Part shown: piece after piece, positions 7,953 to 17,042 of the stretch
Numbering within the stretch: the stretch's first letter is position 1
Layout of the letters: each line of letters opens with the position of its first letter
Source: DASSKK01 sp035690495
GTDB lineage: Bacteria > Actinomycetota > Actinomycetes > Propionibacteriales > Nocardioidaceae
Direction of reading: 5' to 3'
Length of the DNA stretch: 64,000 bases
NCBI GenBank assembly: GCA_035690495.1
Contig: DASSKK010000109.1
Location: forward strand, 6,009 to 70,008
Notes under the pieces: generated by a model
What the model was told of the DNA's origin: nothing
Database searches by the model: none
What the model saw: only the letters and a program-made list of their open reading frames with translations
Position numbers and translations under genes: made by a program

Positions 7953-9731
7953 GTGACTTCCGACATCAAGCCACTGCAGAAGGTCCTGGTCGCCAACCGC
8001 GGCGAGATCGCCGTACGCGTGATCCGCGCTTGCAAGGACGCCGGCATCGGCAGCGTCGCGGTGTACGCCGAGCCGGACCGGGACGCGCTGTTCGTCCGGC
8101 TGGCCGACGAGGCCTACAGCCTGGGCGGCGCCACTCCCGCGGAGTCGTACCTGTCGATCGAGAAGATCGTCGACGCCGCCACGCGTGCCGGAGCCGACTC
8201 TGTGCACCCTGGCTACGGCTTCCTCGCCGAGAACCGCGACTTCGCCCAGGCCGTCATCGATGCAGGCCTGGTCTGGATCGGGCCGCCGCCGGAGGCGATC
8301 GAGAACCTCGGCGACAAGGTGAAGGCGCGCCACATTGCGCAGAAGGTCGGCGCCCCCCTGGTCGCCGGCACCAAAGACCCGGTGGCGGGCGCCGACGAGG
8401 TGGTCGCGTTCGCCAAGGAGCACGGCCTGCCGATCGCGATCAAGGCGGCGTTCGGCGGCGGTGGCCGCGGCCTGAAGGTGGCCCGCAAGGAAGAGGAGGT
8501 CGCCGACCTCTACGAGTCCGCGGTCCGCGAGGCAGTCAGTGCGTTCGGGCGTGGTGAGTGCTTCGTGGAGAAGTACCTCGACCAGCCGCGGCACGTGGAG
8601 ACCCAGTGCCTGGCGGACCAGCACGGCAACGTCGTGGTGGTGTCGACCCGCGACTGCTCGCTGCAGCGACGGCACCAGAAGCTGGTCGAGGAGGCCCCCG
8701 CGCCGTACCTCTCCGAGGAGCAGGTGAAGATCCTCTACGACTCCTCGAAGGCGATCCTTGCCGAGGCGGGCTACGTCGGGGCCGGCACGTGCGAGTTCCT
8801 CGTGGCTTCCGACGGCACCATCTCGTTCCTCGAGGTCAACACCCGGCTCCAGGTCGAGCACCCCGTCTCCGAGGAGGTCACCGGGCTGGACCTCGTGCGC
8901 GAGATGTTCCGGATCGCCGCCGGCGAGGAGCTGGGGTACGGCGACCCAGCGGCGCACGGGCACTCGATCGAGTTCCGGATCAACGCCGAGGACGCCGGAA
9001 GCAACTTCATGCCCGCGCCCGGCACGCTGACCCGCTGGCACCCGCCGGCCGGTCCCGGCGTGCGCTTCGACGGCGGCTACGACCAGGGCGAGACCGTGCC
9101 GGGATCGTTCGACTCGCTGATCGGCAAGCTCGTGGTGAGCGGGCAGGACAGGTCCCAGGCGCTGGCCAGGTCGCGTAGGGCACTTGACGAGTTCGTGGTC
9201 GAGGGGATGCCGACGGTGATCCCCTTCCACCGCGCCGTCGTGGACGACCCGGCGTTCACCGCGGGGGGCGCCAATGGCTCGTTCGGCGTGTACACGTCCT
9301 GGATCGAGACCGACTTCGACAACCGAATCCCGCCGTATGCCACCGAGGGCTCCGACGAGCCCGAACCGGCGGAGCGCACCTCGGTGACCGTCGAGGTCGG
9401 CGGCCGGCGGATCGAAGTCAGCCTGCCCGCGGGCCTGGGCGCCGTCTCGACCGGCCCGGCCGCCGCCGGCAAACCGAAGCGCGCCAAGGCGAAGAAGGCC
9501 GGCGCCGCCGTGAGCGGCGACGCGGTCACCTCGCCGATGCAGGGCACCATCGTCAAGGTCGCCGTCGAGGAGGGCCAGCAGGTCGACGAAGGCGACGTGA
9601 TCGTGGTCATCGAGGCGATGAAGATGGAGCAGCCGCTGAAGGCTCACAAGGCCGGCACAGTCACCGGCCTGTCCGCCGAGGTGGGCGCCAGCGTCAGCAA
9701 CGGCGCCGTCATCTGCGAGCTCAAGGACTGA
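7953..9731 (+). CDS. accA: acetyl-/propionyl-CoA carboxylase alpha subunit (biotin carboxylase + BCCP)
   Basis: The 592-residue protein carboxylates its own biotin with ATP and bicarbonate. A separate beta subunit, not in this window, then transfers the CO2 to acetyl- or propionyl-CoA. Residues 10-455 form the biotin carboxylase with ATP-grasp loop FGGGGRGLK (about 165-173) and the EHPVSEEVTGLDLV catalytic segment. The last 75 residues form the biotinyl domain with EAMKMEQ, Lys at about 557. GTG at 7953 follows TAGAGT by seven bases, so a leaderless start replaces the GTG three codons earlier. It matches the AccA3-like subunits of actinobacteria. Confidence 0.92.
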   Translation: MTSDIKPLQKVLVANRGEIAVRVIRACKDAGIGSVAVYAEPDRDALFVRLADEAYSLGGATPAESYLSIEKIVDAATRAGADSVHPGYGFLAENRDFAQAVIDAGLVWIGPPPEAIENLGDKVKARHIAQKVGAPLVAGTKDPVAGADEVVAFAKEHGLPIAIKAAFGGGGRGLKVARKEEEVADLYESAVREAVSAFGRGECFVEKYLDQPRHVETQCLADQHGNVVVVSTRDCSLQRRHQKLVEEAPAPYLSEEQVKILYDSSKAILAEAGYVGAGTCEFLVASDGTISFLEVNTRLQVEHPVSEEVTGLDLVREMFRIAAGEELGYGDPAAHGHSIEFRINAEDAGSNFMPAPGTLTRWHPPAGPGVRFDGGYDQGETVPGSFDSLIGKLVVSGQDRSQALARSRRALDEFVVEGMPTVIPFHRAVVDDPAFTAGGANGSFGVYTSWIETDFDNRIPPYATEGSDEPEPAERTSVTVEVGGRRIEVSLPAGLGAVSTGPAAAGKPKRAKAKKAGAAVSGDAVTSPMQGTIVKVAVEEGQQVDEGDVIVVIEAMKMEQPLKAHKAGTVTGLSAEVGASVSNGAVICELKD

Positions 9732-9802
9732 GCCGAGGGCCCAGCGCTGAACTCGGCGGGAATGCGGTTGCGAAGCGGCTGCGAGGTCTGGATGCTCGGG
9801 CC

Positions 9803-10699
9803 GTGCGAATGCATGCCGACCAGCTGACCGTCTCCGTCGACGTCGTGCGACGGCTTGTCGGCGACCAGTTCCCCAGGTGGCGACGCCTCGACGTCGAGGC
9901 GGTGTCGTCCACCGGGACGGTGAACGCACTGTTCCGGATCGGCGACCGTCTGGCGGCTCGCTTTCCGCTCGTGTCCGCGGGAGTCGACCAGACTCGCGCC
10001 GTCCTGGAGCGGGAGGCCGAGGCAGCACGGGAACTCTGCGGACGTACGCCGGTGCCGACACCGCGGCCTGTGGCCATCGGCTCTCCGGGTGAAGGCTACC
10101 CGTTGCCCTGGGCAGTGCAGACCTGGCTCCCCGGCACCGCCGCCACCCCCGATACGCCGGGCACATCGCTGCGGCTCGCCCGCGACCTCGCCGGCTTCAT
10201 AGCGGCTCTGCGGGAGATGGACACGCGTGGCAGGCGGTTCGCCGGAACGGGCCGCGGCGGGAGCCTGCCGGACCACGACGACTGGATGGAGGTCTGCTTC
10301 CGCAGCAGCGAGCACCTGCTCGACGTACGGCGACTGCGCGGACTGTGGCGCGAGATGCGGGCCTTGCCACGCATCGGAGCGGACGCCATGACCCACGGCG
10401 ACCTGATCCCGGCGAACCTGCTCGTCGACGGCGACCGGCTGGTCGGGGTGCTCGACGCCGGTGGCTTCGGCCCTGCTGACCCCGCCCTCGACCTCGTTGT
10501 GGCGTGGCACCTGCTGGAGGCCGAGCCCCGACGTGAGATGCGCATGATGCTCGGCTGCGACGACCTGGAGTGGGCGCGCGGCATGGCGTGGGCGTTCCAG
10601 CAGTCCATGGGCGCGGTCTGGTACTACCAACGGACGAACCGGCCGATGAGCCGGATGGGCGAGCAGACGCTGAGGCGGATCGTCTCCGACTCCTACTGA
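9803..10699 (+). CDS. aminoglycoside phosphotransferase (APH) family kinase-like protein
   Basis: The 298 residues have the APH/choline kinase fold. MTHGDLIPANLLVDGD supplies the catalytic Asp and metal-binding Asn, and VGVLDAGGFGPADPALDLV replaces the usual xDFG-like DxD segment. Normally this stretch reads V(I/L)DFGxxGxGDPxxDL; here the position after the metal Asp is Ala. The substrate could be an antibiotic, a sugar or a metabolite, and resistance should not be assumed. The start is GTG, with an ATG two codons later as an alternative. Its stop overlaps that of the convergent RTX gene. Confidence 0.8.
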   Translation: MRMHADQLTVSVDVVRRLVGDQFPRWRRLDVEAVSSTGTVNALFRIGDRLAARFPLVSAGVDQTRAVLEREAEAARELCGRTPVPTPRPVAIGSPGEGYPLPWAVQTWLPGTAATPDTPGTSLRLARDLAGFIAALREMDTRGRRFAGTGRGGSLPDHDDWMEVCFRSSEHLLDVRRLRGLWREMRALPRIGADAMTHGDLIPANLLVDGDRLVGVLDAGGFGPADPALDLVVAWHLLEAEPRREMRMMLGCDDLEWARGMAWAFQQSMGAVWYYQRTNRPMSRMGEQTLRRIVSDSY

Positions 10700-12051
10700 C
10701 TCTCACAGCCCGTGACGTGCTCGGCGTTGCGACACACGTCGTGGCCTCGCCAGCCGTGGACGGTGTCCGTCCCGGCCCCGGCGTCGATGATGTCGTCGCC
10801 CGTCGTAGCCCAGACCGAGTCTGCCCCGCCGCCGGTGCGAGCGGTCAGCCGGCTCGGTCCGTATCGCAGGATCACGTCGCGGCCCGCCGCGCCGTCGAAG
10901 ACCCATGGCTGGCTGGAGTCGAGGCTCCACCGCTGGATCCCGAAGACGCTCGTCGGATCGGCACCCGCCAGCGACGCGACGACCGTGTGGGCTCCCGAGT
11001 CGGCGTGCATGCTCACCTCGGGGCTGTAGGCCTCACCCTTGACCTGGACGTCGAGAACGTCGCTGCCGGCGCCGCGCGCGATCACCTCGGTGTTGTGGGT
11101 CTTGTAGTAGAAGAACAAGTAGTCGTTCCCTGGACCACCGCGCAGCGTGGCAACCGGCCCGCCGAAGCCGTTGAGCAGGTCGGCGCCGTCGCTTCCGTTC
11201 AGCATGTCGTGGCCGCCGTTGCTGGTGATGTCGTCGTCACCGGGGCCGCCGTCCACCACGTCGTCGGCTGCATGGCTCTCGTAGGCGAAGTCTCCGTCCG
11301 CGGAGATCATGTCGTCGCCGGGACCCCCGTCGATGTGGTCGGCTCCGGGACCGCCCTCGAGAGTGTCGGCGTACGCCGAGCCGACGATGTCGTCGCCGTG
11401 CATCGATCCGTACACGCGCAGCGGCCCCTCGACGAGGATGCGGTCGGTGCCCTCGCCGGTGACGATCCCTGTCGAACTCGACAGGTCGACATGCACGCCT
11501 TGCTCCGCCCGGCGGTAGTCGAGGATGTCCGGAGTGTCGGACGCGCCGCCGGCATGACGGGTGTCCAACCCCGGGTCGATCACGTCGTCGCCGGGGCCTC
11601 CGTCGAGCTTGTCGCCGACCAGGTTCTGGCCACCACGGTCGGCGAAGTAGGCGTCCAGGTCACCGGAGACGCGATCGTCGCCGGCATCCCCCCGGAGAGT
11701 GTCGCTGCCGTGTCCGCCGTACACGCGGTCGTTGTCCGCGCCGCCCCGAACCGTGTCCCATCCCGGGCCCGCATACACCCTGTCGTTGCCTGCACCGACG
11801 TGGACGTTGTCGTCGCCGGGGCCCGCGCAGACAATGTCGTTCCCTGCCCTGCCGGAGATCCGGTCCTTGCCGCCGCGGGCGACGATCACGTCCGAGCCAG
11901 GCGTGCCGACAAGCCGGTCGTGGCCGGAGGTGCCGACGAGCGTCGCCCTGTGCCCGTGGCAGGTCGGGGTCGACGCGTTCGCGGCTGCGGAAGTGGCTGG
12001 CAGCACGGCGAAGAGCAGAGCCGCCGAGGCGGCGACACGGAATCGGTGCAA
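10693..12051 (-). CDS. secreted RTX-type calcium-binding repeat protein, copy 1
   Basis: A Sec signal peptide (RVAASAALLFAVLPATSAAANA, the first about 25 residues) is followed by many GGxGxD nonapeptides, such as GGPGDD, GRAGND and GAGNDR, between about residues 45 and 290. The calcium-driven beta-roll fold is inferred. A less repetitive part of about 110 residues follows, then a last repeat ends GHDVCRNAEHVTGCESQ, with the paired cysteines seen in the neighbouring copy. The start is TTG at 12051, after GGGGGAG, and aligns with the ATG of copy 2. No type I secretion genes are nearby. The role is unknown; surface binding is possible. Confidence 0.8.
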   Translation of the reverse strand: MHRFRVAASAALLFAVLPATSAAANASTPTCHGHRATLVGTSGHDRLVGTPGSDVIVARGGKDRISGRAGNDIVCAGPGDDNVHVGAGNDRVYAGPGWDTVRGGADNDRVYGGHGSDTLRGDAGDDRVSGDLDAYFADRGGQNLVGDKLDGGPGDDVIDPGLDTRHAGGASDTPDILDYRRAEQGVHVDLSSSTGIVTGEGTDRILVEGPLRVYGSMHGDDIVGSAYADTLEGGPGADHIDGGPGDDMISADGDFAYESHAADDVVDGGPGDDDITSNGGHDMLNGSDGADLLNGFGGPVATLRGGPGNDYLFFYYKTHNTEVIARGAGSDVLDVQVKGEAYSPEVSMHADSGAHTVVASLAGADPTSVFGIQRWSLDSSQPWVFDGAAGRDVILRYGPSRLTARTGGGADSVWATTGDDIIDAGAGTDTVHGWRGHDVCRNAEHVTGCESQ

Positions 12052-12195
12052 GATCTCCCCCGTTCAAGGATGTTCGGTCTGGGCAGACTAGCCCCTTCAG
12101 CCCCACCCGCACCAATCCGAAGGTACTTGCTGCATCTGAGTGGTCACTTCGCCTGGACCCACCCAACTGCAGCAGGTGAACCAGTGAGGCCGGGC

Positions 12196-13524
12196 CTAGC
12201 CGAGCTCGCAGTTCTGGGTCTGCTCCGCGTTGCGGCAGGTGTCGGTGCCGTCGCGACCGTCCACGGTGTCGTCGCCCGCGCCGGCGTCGATGAAGTCGTC
12301 GCCGCCACCGCCCCTCACGTCGTCGTCGCCACCGTACGTCGATGCATGCAGTGCGCTACGAGATCCCATGGACACGTGATCGGGGCCCGGCGTCCCATAC
12401 ACGTACCACTGCGCCCTTCCCCCTACTGTGACGCTGCTGAAGCCGCGGATCGTCGAGACGGGCGTGGCGGGCTCGGTCGTGACCCGGCCGGAGTCGAGGT
12501 CGACGGAGACCTTCTGGTCCGGCGCCGTGCCGAAGTTGCCCGGCGAGTACGTCGTAAACGGCGCTCCGACGCTCAGGCGCAGGTAGTCGCCTCCCTTGTC
12601 GCCGTGGGCGACCCATTTGGCTCCCCCGGTGACACTCTCGACGACGAGGTCCTCGCCCGGGCCTCCATGGGTCCGGCTGCCTGCCCTCGCGTGGATCTTG
12701 TCGCTGCCCCAACCGCCGTGAATCGTATCTCCCCGAGAGGCAAAGACGGTGTCCCTCCCCCTGCCCGCGGAGATCTCGTCTCGTCCCCCGCGGCTCTGGA
12801 TGAGATCGCGGCCGGTCCCGCCGTGCACGACGTCGTCATCATGGCCAGCGGAGAAGTGATCCGTGTAGATCCAGTCGTGCCCGTGACCACCGCTGATCGT
12901 GTCGGAGCCGACGCCGCCGAGCAGGTAGTCGTGCCAGCGTGTCCCGCTGATCGTGTCGTCGTACTTCGTACCGATGACGCCGACGTTGCCGTGCACGAGT
13001 CGGATCCGGTCGGTGCCCATCGCATGGGCGATGCCGTATCCCCTGCGCGTCTGCAGGTCGACGCGGACCCCGTGGTCCATGTGCACGTAGGAGACCAGGT
13101 CGGTGCGTTCGCTGAAATGATCAGGCGCGCGCGATGCCGGGTCGTAGCCGAGATCCACATAGTCGTCGCCGCGGCCGGGGTAGACGGTGTCGCCGAGGTA
13201 GCGCGTGGTCTCATCGATGAAGTACTTGGTCCCGTCCTTGCCGCCGTACAACCGATCGGGCCCCGGGCCGCCGAGGATCCGATCCGTGCCGGCGTTTCCG
13301 CAGATCACGTCCCTGCCGCCATGGCCGCGGAGCGTGTCGTTCCCGCCGCGACCGACGATCACGTCCGGACCGGACGTGCCGACCAACTTGTCGCTTCCGG
13401 ACGTGCCGACGATCGTGGCGCTCCGGCCGTGGCACTTCGGCGTCGAGGCGCTCGCCGCTGCCGAGGCGGCGGGGGGTACGGCGAGCAGCAGAGCCGCCGA
13501 AGCGGCGACACGGAGTGGGTACAT
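12196..13524 (-). CDS. secreted RTX-type calcium-binding repeat protein, copy 2
   Basis: This 442-residue paralogue of the downstream gene has the same plan. The signal peptide is MYPLRVAASAALLLAVPPA, then a short CHGRSATIVGTSGSDKLVG module and RTX nonapeptides. A central part (about residues 300-380) with few repeats follows, and the C-terminus reads DGRDGTDTCRNAEQTQNCELG. ATG at 13524 follows GGGGGAACC. The two copies are in tandem 144 bases apart and clearly derive from a duplication, yet differ enough to be old. Export through Sec into a Gram-positive exterior is inferred. Confidence 0.8.
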   Translation of the reverse strand: MYPLRVAASAALLLAVPPAASAAASASTPKCHGRSATIVGTSGSDKLVGTSGPDVIVGRGGNDTLRGHGGRDVICGNAGTDRILGGPGPDRLYGGKDGTKYFIDETTRYLGDTVYPGRGDDYVDLGYDPASRAPDHFSERTDLVSYVHMDHGVRVDLQTRRGYGIAHAMGTDRIRLVHGNVGVIGTKYDDTISGTRWHDYLLGGVGSDTISGGHGHDWIYTDHFSAGHDDDVVHGGTGRDLIQSRGGRDEISAGRGRDTVFASRGDTIHGGWGSDKIHARAGSRTHGGPGEDLVVESVTGGAKWVAHGDKGGDYLRLSVGAPFTTYSPGNFGTAPDQKVSVDLDSGRVTTEPATPVSTIRGFSSVTVGGRAQWYVYGTPGPDHVSMGSRSALHASTYGGDDDVRGGGGDDFIDAGAGDDTVDGRDGTDTCRNAEQTQNCELG

Positions 13525-13607
13525 GGTTCCCCCGTTCATCGTGGACGTCGTCGTCCCGGCACCATAACCTCACCAGCACCATCAGCACCACCGGCTAGCC
13601 TCGATCC

Positions 13608-16600
13608 ATGTTCGCCAAGGTGCTGGTCGCCAACCGGGGCGAGATCGCGGTGCGCGCCTTCCGGGCCGCCTACGAGCTCGGCGTGCAGACCGTCGCGGTC
13701 TTCCCCTATGAGGACCGAGGCTCCGAGCACCGGTTGAAGGCCGACGAGGCCTACGAGATCGGCGAGCGCGGACACCCGGTCCGCGCCTACCTGGACCCGG
13801 ACGTGATCGTCGCCGCCGCACGGGATGCCGGCGCGGACGCGGTCTACCCCGGCTACGGCTTCCTGTCGGAGAACCCACGGCTCGCCCAGGCGTGCGCCGA
13901 CGCGGGGATCACGTTCATCGGCCCGACAGCCGCGGTGCTGGCGCTGACCGGCAACAAGGCGCGCGCCAAGGCCGCGGCCGCGAAGGCCAGCGTGCCCACG
14001 CTGCGATCGACCGAGCCGTCCACGGACGTCGACGCGCTGCTCGAGGCCGCGAAGGACATCCCCTACCCGCTGTTCGTCAAGGCCGTCTCGGGCGGCGGCG
14101 GCCGGGGCATGCGCAGGGTCTCGACCGACTCGACCGGCGGCGAGTCCACCGGGCTGCGCGAGGCAGTCGAGACATGCATGCGCGAGGCCGACGGCGCCTT
14201 CGGCGACCCGACGGTGTTCATCGAGCAGGCGGTGGAGAGCCCCCGGCACGTCGAGGTGCAGATCCTGGCCGACGGCAGAGGTCCCGACGGCGTCATCCAC
14301 CTGTTCGAGCGCGACTGCTCCGTGCAGCGCCGCCACCAGAAGGTCGTCGAGATCGCGCCGGCGCCGAACCTCGACCCGTCGGTGCGCGAGCGGATCTGCG
14401 CCGACGCCGTGCGGTTCGCCCGGGAGATCGGCTACCGCAACGCCGGCACCGTCGAGTTCCTGGTCGGCACGGACCCCTCGACCGGACCGGCGGCGCACCA
14501 CTTCATCGAGATGAACCCGCGCATCCAGGTCGAGCACACGGTCACCGAGGAGGTCACCGACGTCGACCTGGTGCAGGCCCAGATCCGGATCGCGGCCGGT
14601 CAGACGCTCGCCGACCTAGGGCTGTCCCAGGACACCGTCACCGTCCGGGGCGCGGCGCTGCAGTGCCGCATCACCACCGAGGACCCGGCCAACGGGTTCC
14701 GCCCCGACACCGGCAAGATCACCACCTACCGATCGCCCGGCGGCGCCGGCGTGCGCCTGGACGGCGGTACGACGTACACCGGCGCCGAGGTGTCGGCCCA
14801 CTTCGACTCGATGCTGGCCAAGCTGACCTGCCGCGGCCGTGACTTTCCGGCCGCCGTCGACCGCGCACGACGCGCGGTCGCGGAGTTCCGGATCCGCGGG
14901 GTCGCCACGAACATCCCGTTCCTGGCCGCGGTGCTCGACGACCCGGACTTCCGGGCCGGCCGGTTGTCCACCAGCTTCATCGAGGACCACCCGCAGCTGC
15001 TCACCGCACGCACCAGCGCCGACCGTGGCAGCAAGCTGCTGGCCTACCTCGCCGACGTCACCGTCAACCAGCCGAACGGCCCGGCTCCCGTCACCGTCGA
15101 TCCCACCACCAAGCTGCCGTACGTCGACCAGGCCGTGCCCGCCCCGGACGGCACCCGCCAGCTGCTCCTTGCGCAGGGCCCGCAGGAGTTCGCCCGCAGG
15201 TTGCGGGCGCAGACGTCGGTGGCGGTCACCGACACCACCTTCCGGGACGCGCACCAGTCGCTGCTCGCCACCCGCGTGCGGACCCGTGACCTGCTCGCGG
15301 CCGCGGGTCACGTCGCCCGGACCACCCCCCAGCTCTGGAGCATCGAGATGTGGGGCGGCGCCACCTACGACGTGTCCCTGCGCTTCCTGGCCGAGGACCC
15401 CTGGGAGCGCCTCGCCCGGATGCGGCAGGCGGTGCCGAACATCTGCCTGCAGATGCTGCTGCGCGGACGCAACACGGTGGGCTACACGCCGTACCCCACG
15501 GAGGTGACGGAGGCGTTCGTGGACGAGGCGGCGCAGACCGGCATCGACGTGTTCCGGATCTTCGACGCCAACAACGACGTCGCGCAGATGCGCCCGGCCA
15601 TCGAGGCGGTCCGCGCCACCGGCACCGCGGTCGCCGAGGTGGCGCTGTGCTACACAGGCGACCTGTCCGACCCGGGCCAGCGGGTCTACACCCTCGACTA
15701 CTACCTGGGGCTCGCCGAGCGGATCGTCGAGGCGGGTGCGCACGTGCTCGCGGTCAAGGACATGGCCGGGCTGCTGCGTGCGCCGGCGGCCCGCACCCTG
15801 GTGCGTGCACTCCGGGAACGGTTCGACGTACCCGTCCACCTGCACACCCACGACACTGCGGGCGGACAGCTGGCCACGTTGCTGGCCGCGATCGACACGG
15901 GCGTGGACGCGGTCGACGCCGCCAGCGCCGCCCTCGCGGGGACCACCAGCCAGCCGTCGCTCTCGGCGCTGGTTGCCGCCACCGACCACACGCCGCGCAC
16001 CACCGGCCTCGACCTGCGGGCGGTCTGCGACCTGGAGCCGTACTGGGAGGCGACGAGAAGGCTGTACGCACCGTTCGAGTCGGGCATCCCGTCGGCGACC
16101 GGCCGCGTCTACACCCACGAGATCCCGGGCGGGCAGCTGTCCAACCTGCGCCAGCAGGCGATCGCGCTCGGGCTTGGCGAGAAGTTCGAGCAGATCGAAG
16201 ACATGTACGCCGCGGCCGACGGCATCCTGGGTCATCTGGTCAAGGTCACGCCGAGCTCGAAGGTCGTCGGAGACCTCGCGCTGCACCTCGTCGCGGTCGG
16301 GGCCGACCCCGCGGAGTTCGAGGCCGAGCCCGGCAAGTTCGACGTGCCCGACTCGGTGATCGGCTTCCTGTCGGGCGACCTGGGCGATCCGCCCGGCGGC
16401 TGGCCCGAGCCGTTCCGCACCAAGGCGCTGGAGGGGCGCACCCACAAGGCGCCCGCCGCCGAGCTCGACGACGAGCAGCGCGCGGGGCTGTCCGAGGACC
16501 GCCGCGGCACACTGAACCGGCTGCTGTTCCCGGGCCCGAGCGAGCAGTTCGCCGAGTCCCGTGAGAGGTACGGCGACCTGTCGGTGGTGCCGACGGCGGA

Positions 16601-17042
16601 GTACCTCTACGGCCTGCGCGCCGGCGAGGAGCACCTCGTCGACCTGGAGGAGGGCAAGCGGCTGATCCTCGGCCTGCAGGCGGTCGGCGAGCCCGACGAG
16701 CGCGGCTTCCGGACGCTGATGTGCACGATCAACGGCCAGCTGCGCCCGATCACCGTCCGGGACCGCTCTGTCTCCGCCGCGTCTGCCCAGCAGGAGAAGG
16801 CGGACCCGGCGCAGAAGGGACACGTAGCCGCACCGTTCGACGGTGTGGTCACCCTCGCCGTGACGGAGGGCGAGCGGATCGAGGCCGGTGCCCCCGTGGC
16901 AACGATCGAGGCGATGAAGATGGAGGCCTCGATCACCGCGCCGGTCGCCGGCATCGTGAAGCGGGTGGCGTTCGCGAGCACCCAGCAGGTCGAGGGGGGC
17001 GACCTGGTGCTGGTGCTCAGTGCGGACGGGGATGCACGGTGA
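13608..17042 (+). CDS. pyc: pyruvate carboxylase
   Basis: This biotin enzyme makes oxaloacetate from pyruvate, ATP and bicarbonate to refill the TCA cycle. The 1144 residues hold all parts in one chain. The biotin carboxylase is at 1-455 (SGGGGRGMR). The carboxyltransferase barrel is at about 535-810, with TDTTFRDAHQSLLATRVRT, the metal-binding HLHTHDTAG and Lys in AVKDMAGLL. The biotinyl domain ends with EAMKMEAS, Lys at about 1105. The ATG follows TAGCCT by six bases, a leaderless arrangement. The 3' end overlaps the convergent SpoIID gene by 26 bases. Confidence 0.96.
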   Translation: MFAKVLVANRGEIAVRAFRAAYELGVQTVAVFPYEDRGSEHRLKADEAYEIGERGHPVRAYLDPDVIVAAARDAGADAVYPGYGFLSENPRLAQACADAGITFIGPTAAVLALTGNKARAKAAAAKASVPTLRSTEPSTDVDALLEAAKDIPYPLFVKAVSGGGGRGMRRVSTDSTGGESTGLREAVETCMREADGAFGDPTVFIEQAVESPRHVEVQILADGRGPDGVIHLFERDCSVQRRHQKVVEIAPAPNLDPSVRERICADAVRFAREIGYRNAGTVEFLVGTDPSTGPAAHHFIEMNPRIQVEHTVTEEVTDVDLVQAQIRIAAGQTLADLGLSQDTVTVRGAALQCRITTEDPANGFRPDTGKITTYRSPGGAGVRLDGGTTYTGAEVSAHFDSMLAKLTCRGRDFPAAVDRARRAVAEFRIRGVATNIPFLAAVLDDPDFRAGRLSTSFIEDHPQLLTARTSADRGSKLLAYLADVTVNQPNGPAPVTVDPTTKLPYVDQAVPAPDGTRQLLLAQGPQEFARRLRAQTSVAVTDTTFRDAHQSLLATRVRTRDLLAAAGHVARTTPQLWSIEMWGGATYDVSLRFLAEDPWERLARMRQAVPNICLQMLLRGRNTVGYTPYPTEVTEAFVDEAAQTGIDVFRIFDANNDVAQMRPAIEAVRATGTAVAEVALCYTGDLSDPGQRVYTLDYYLGLAERIVEAGAHVLAVKDMAGLLRAPAARTLVRALRERFDVPVHLHTHDTAGGQLATLLAAIDTGVDAVDAASAALAGTTSQPSLSALVAATDHTPRTTGLDLRAVCDLEPYWEATRRLYAPFESGIPSATGRVYTHEIPGGQLSNLRQQAIALGLGEKFEQIEDMYAAADGILGHLVKVTPSSKVVGDLALHLVAVGADPAEFEAEPGKFDVPDSVIGFLSGDLGDPPGGWPEPFRTKALEGRTHKAPAAELDDEQRAGLSEDRRGTLNRLLFPGPSEQFAESRERYGDLSVVPTAEYLYGLRAGEEHLVDLEEGKRLILGLQAVGEPDERGFRTLMCTINGQLRPITVRDRSVSAASAQQEKADPAQKGHVAAPFDGVVTLAVTEGERIEAGAPVATIEAMKMEASITAPVAGIVKRVAFASTQQVEGGDLVLVLSADGDAR

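Noticed and set aside
9803..10699. Aminoglycoside resistance gene
   Set aside because: Only the general APH fold motifs are visible and the DFG-like segment is altered. The family is broad and context gives no hint of antibiotic resistance.
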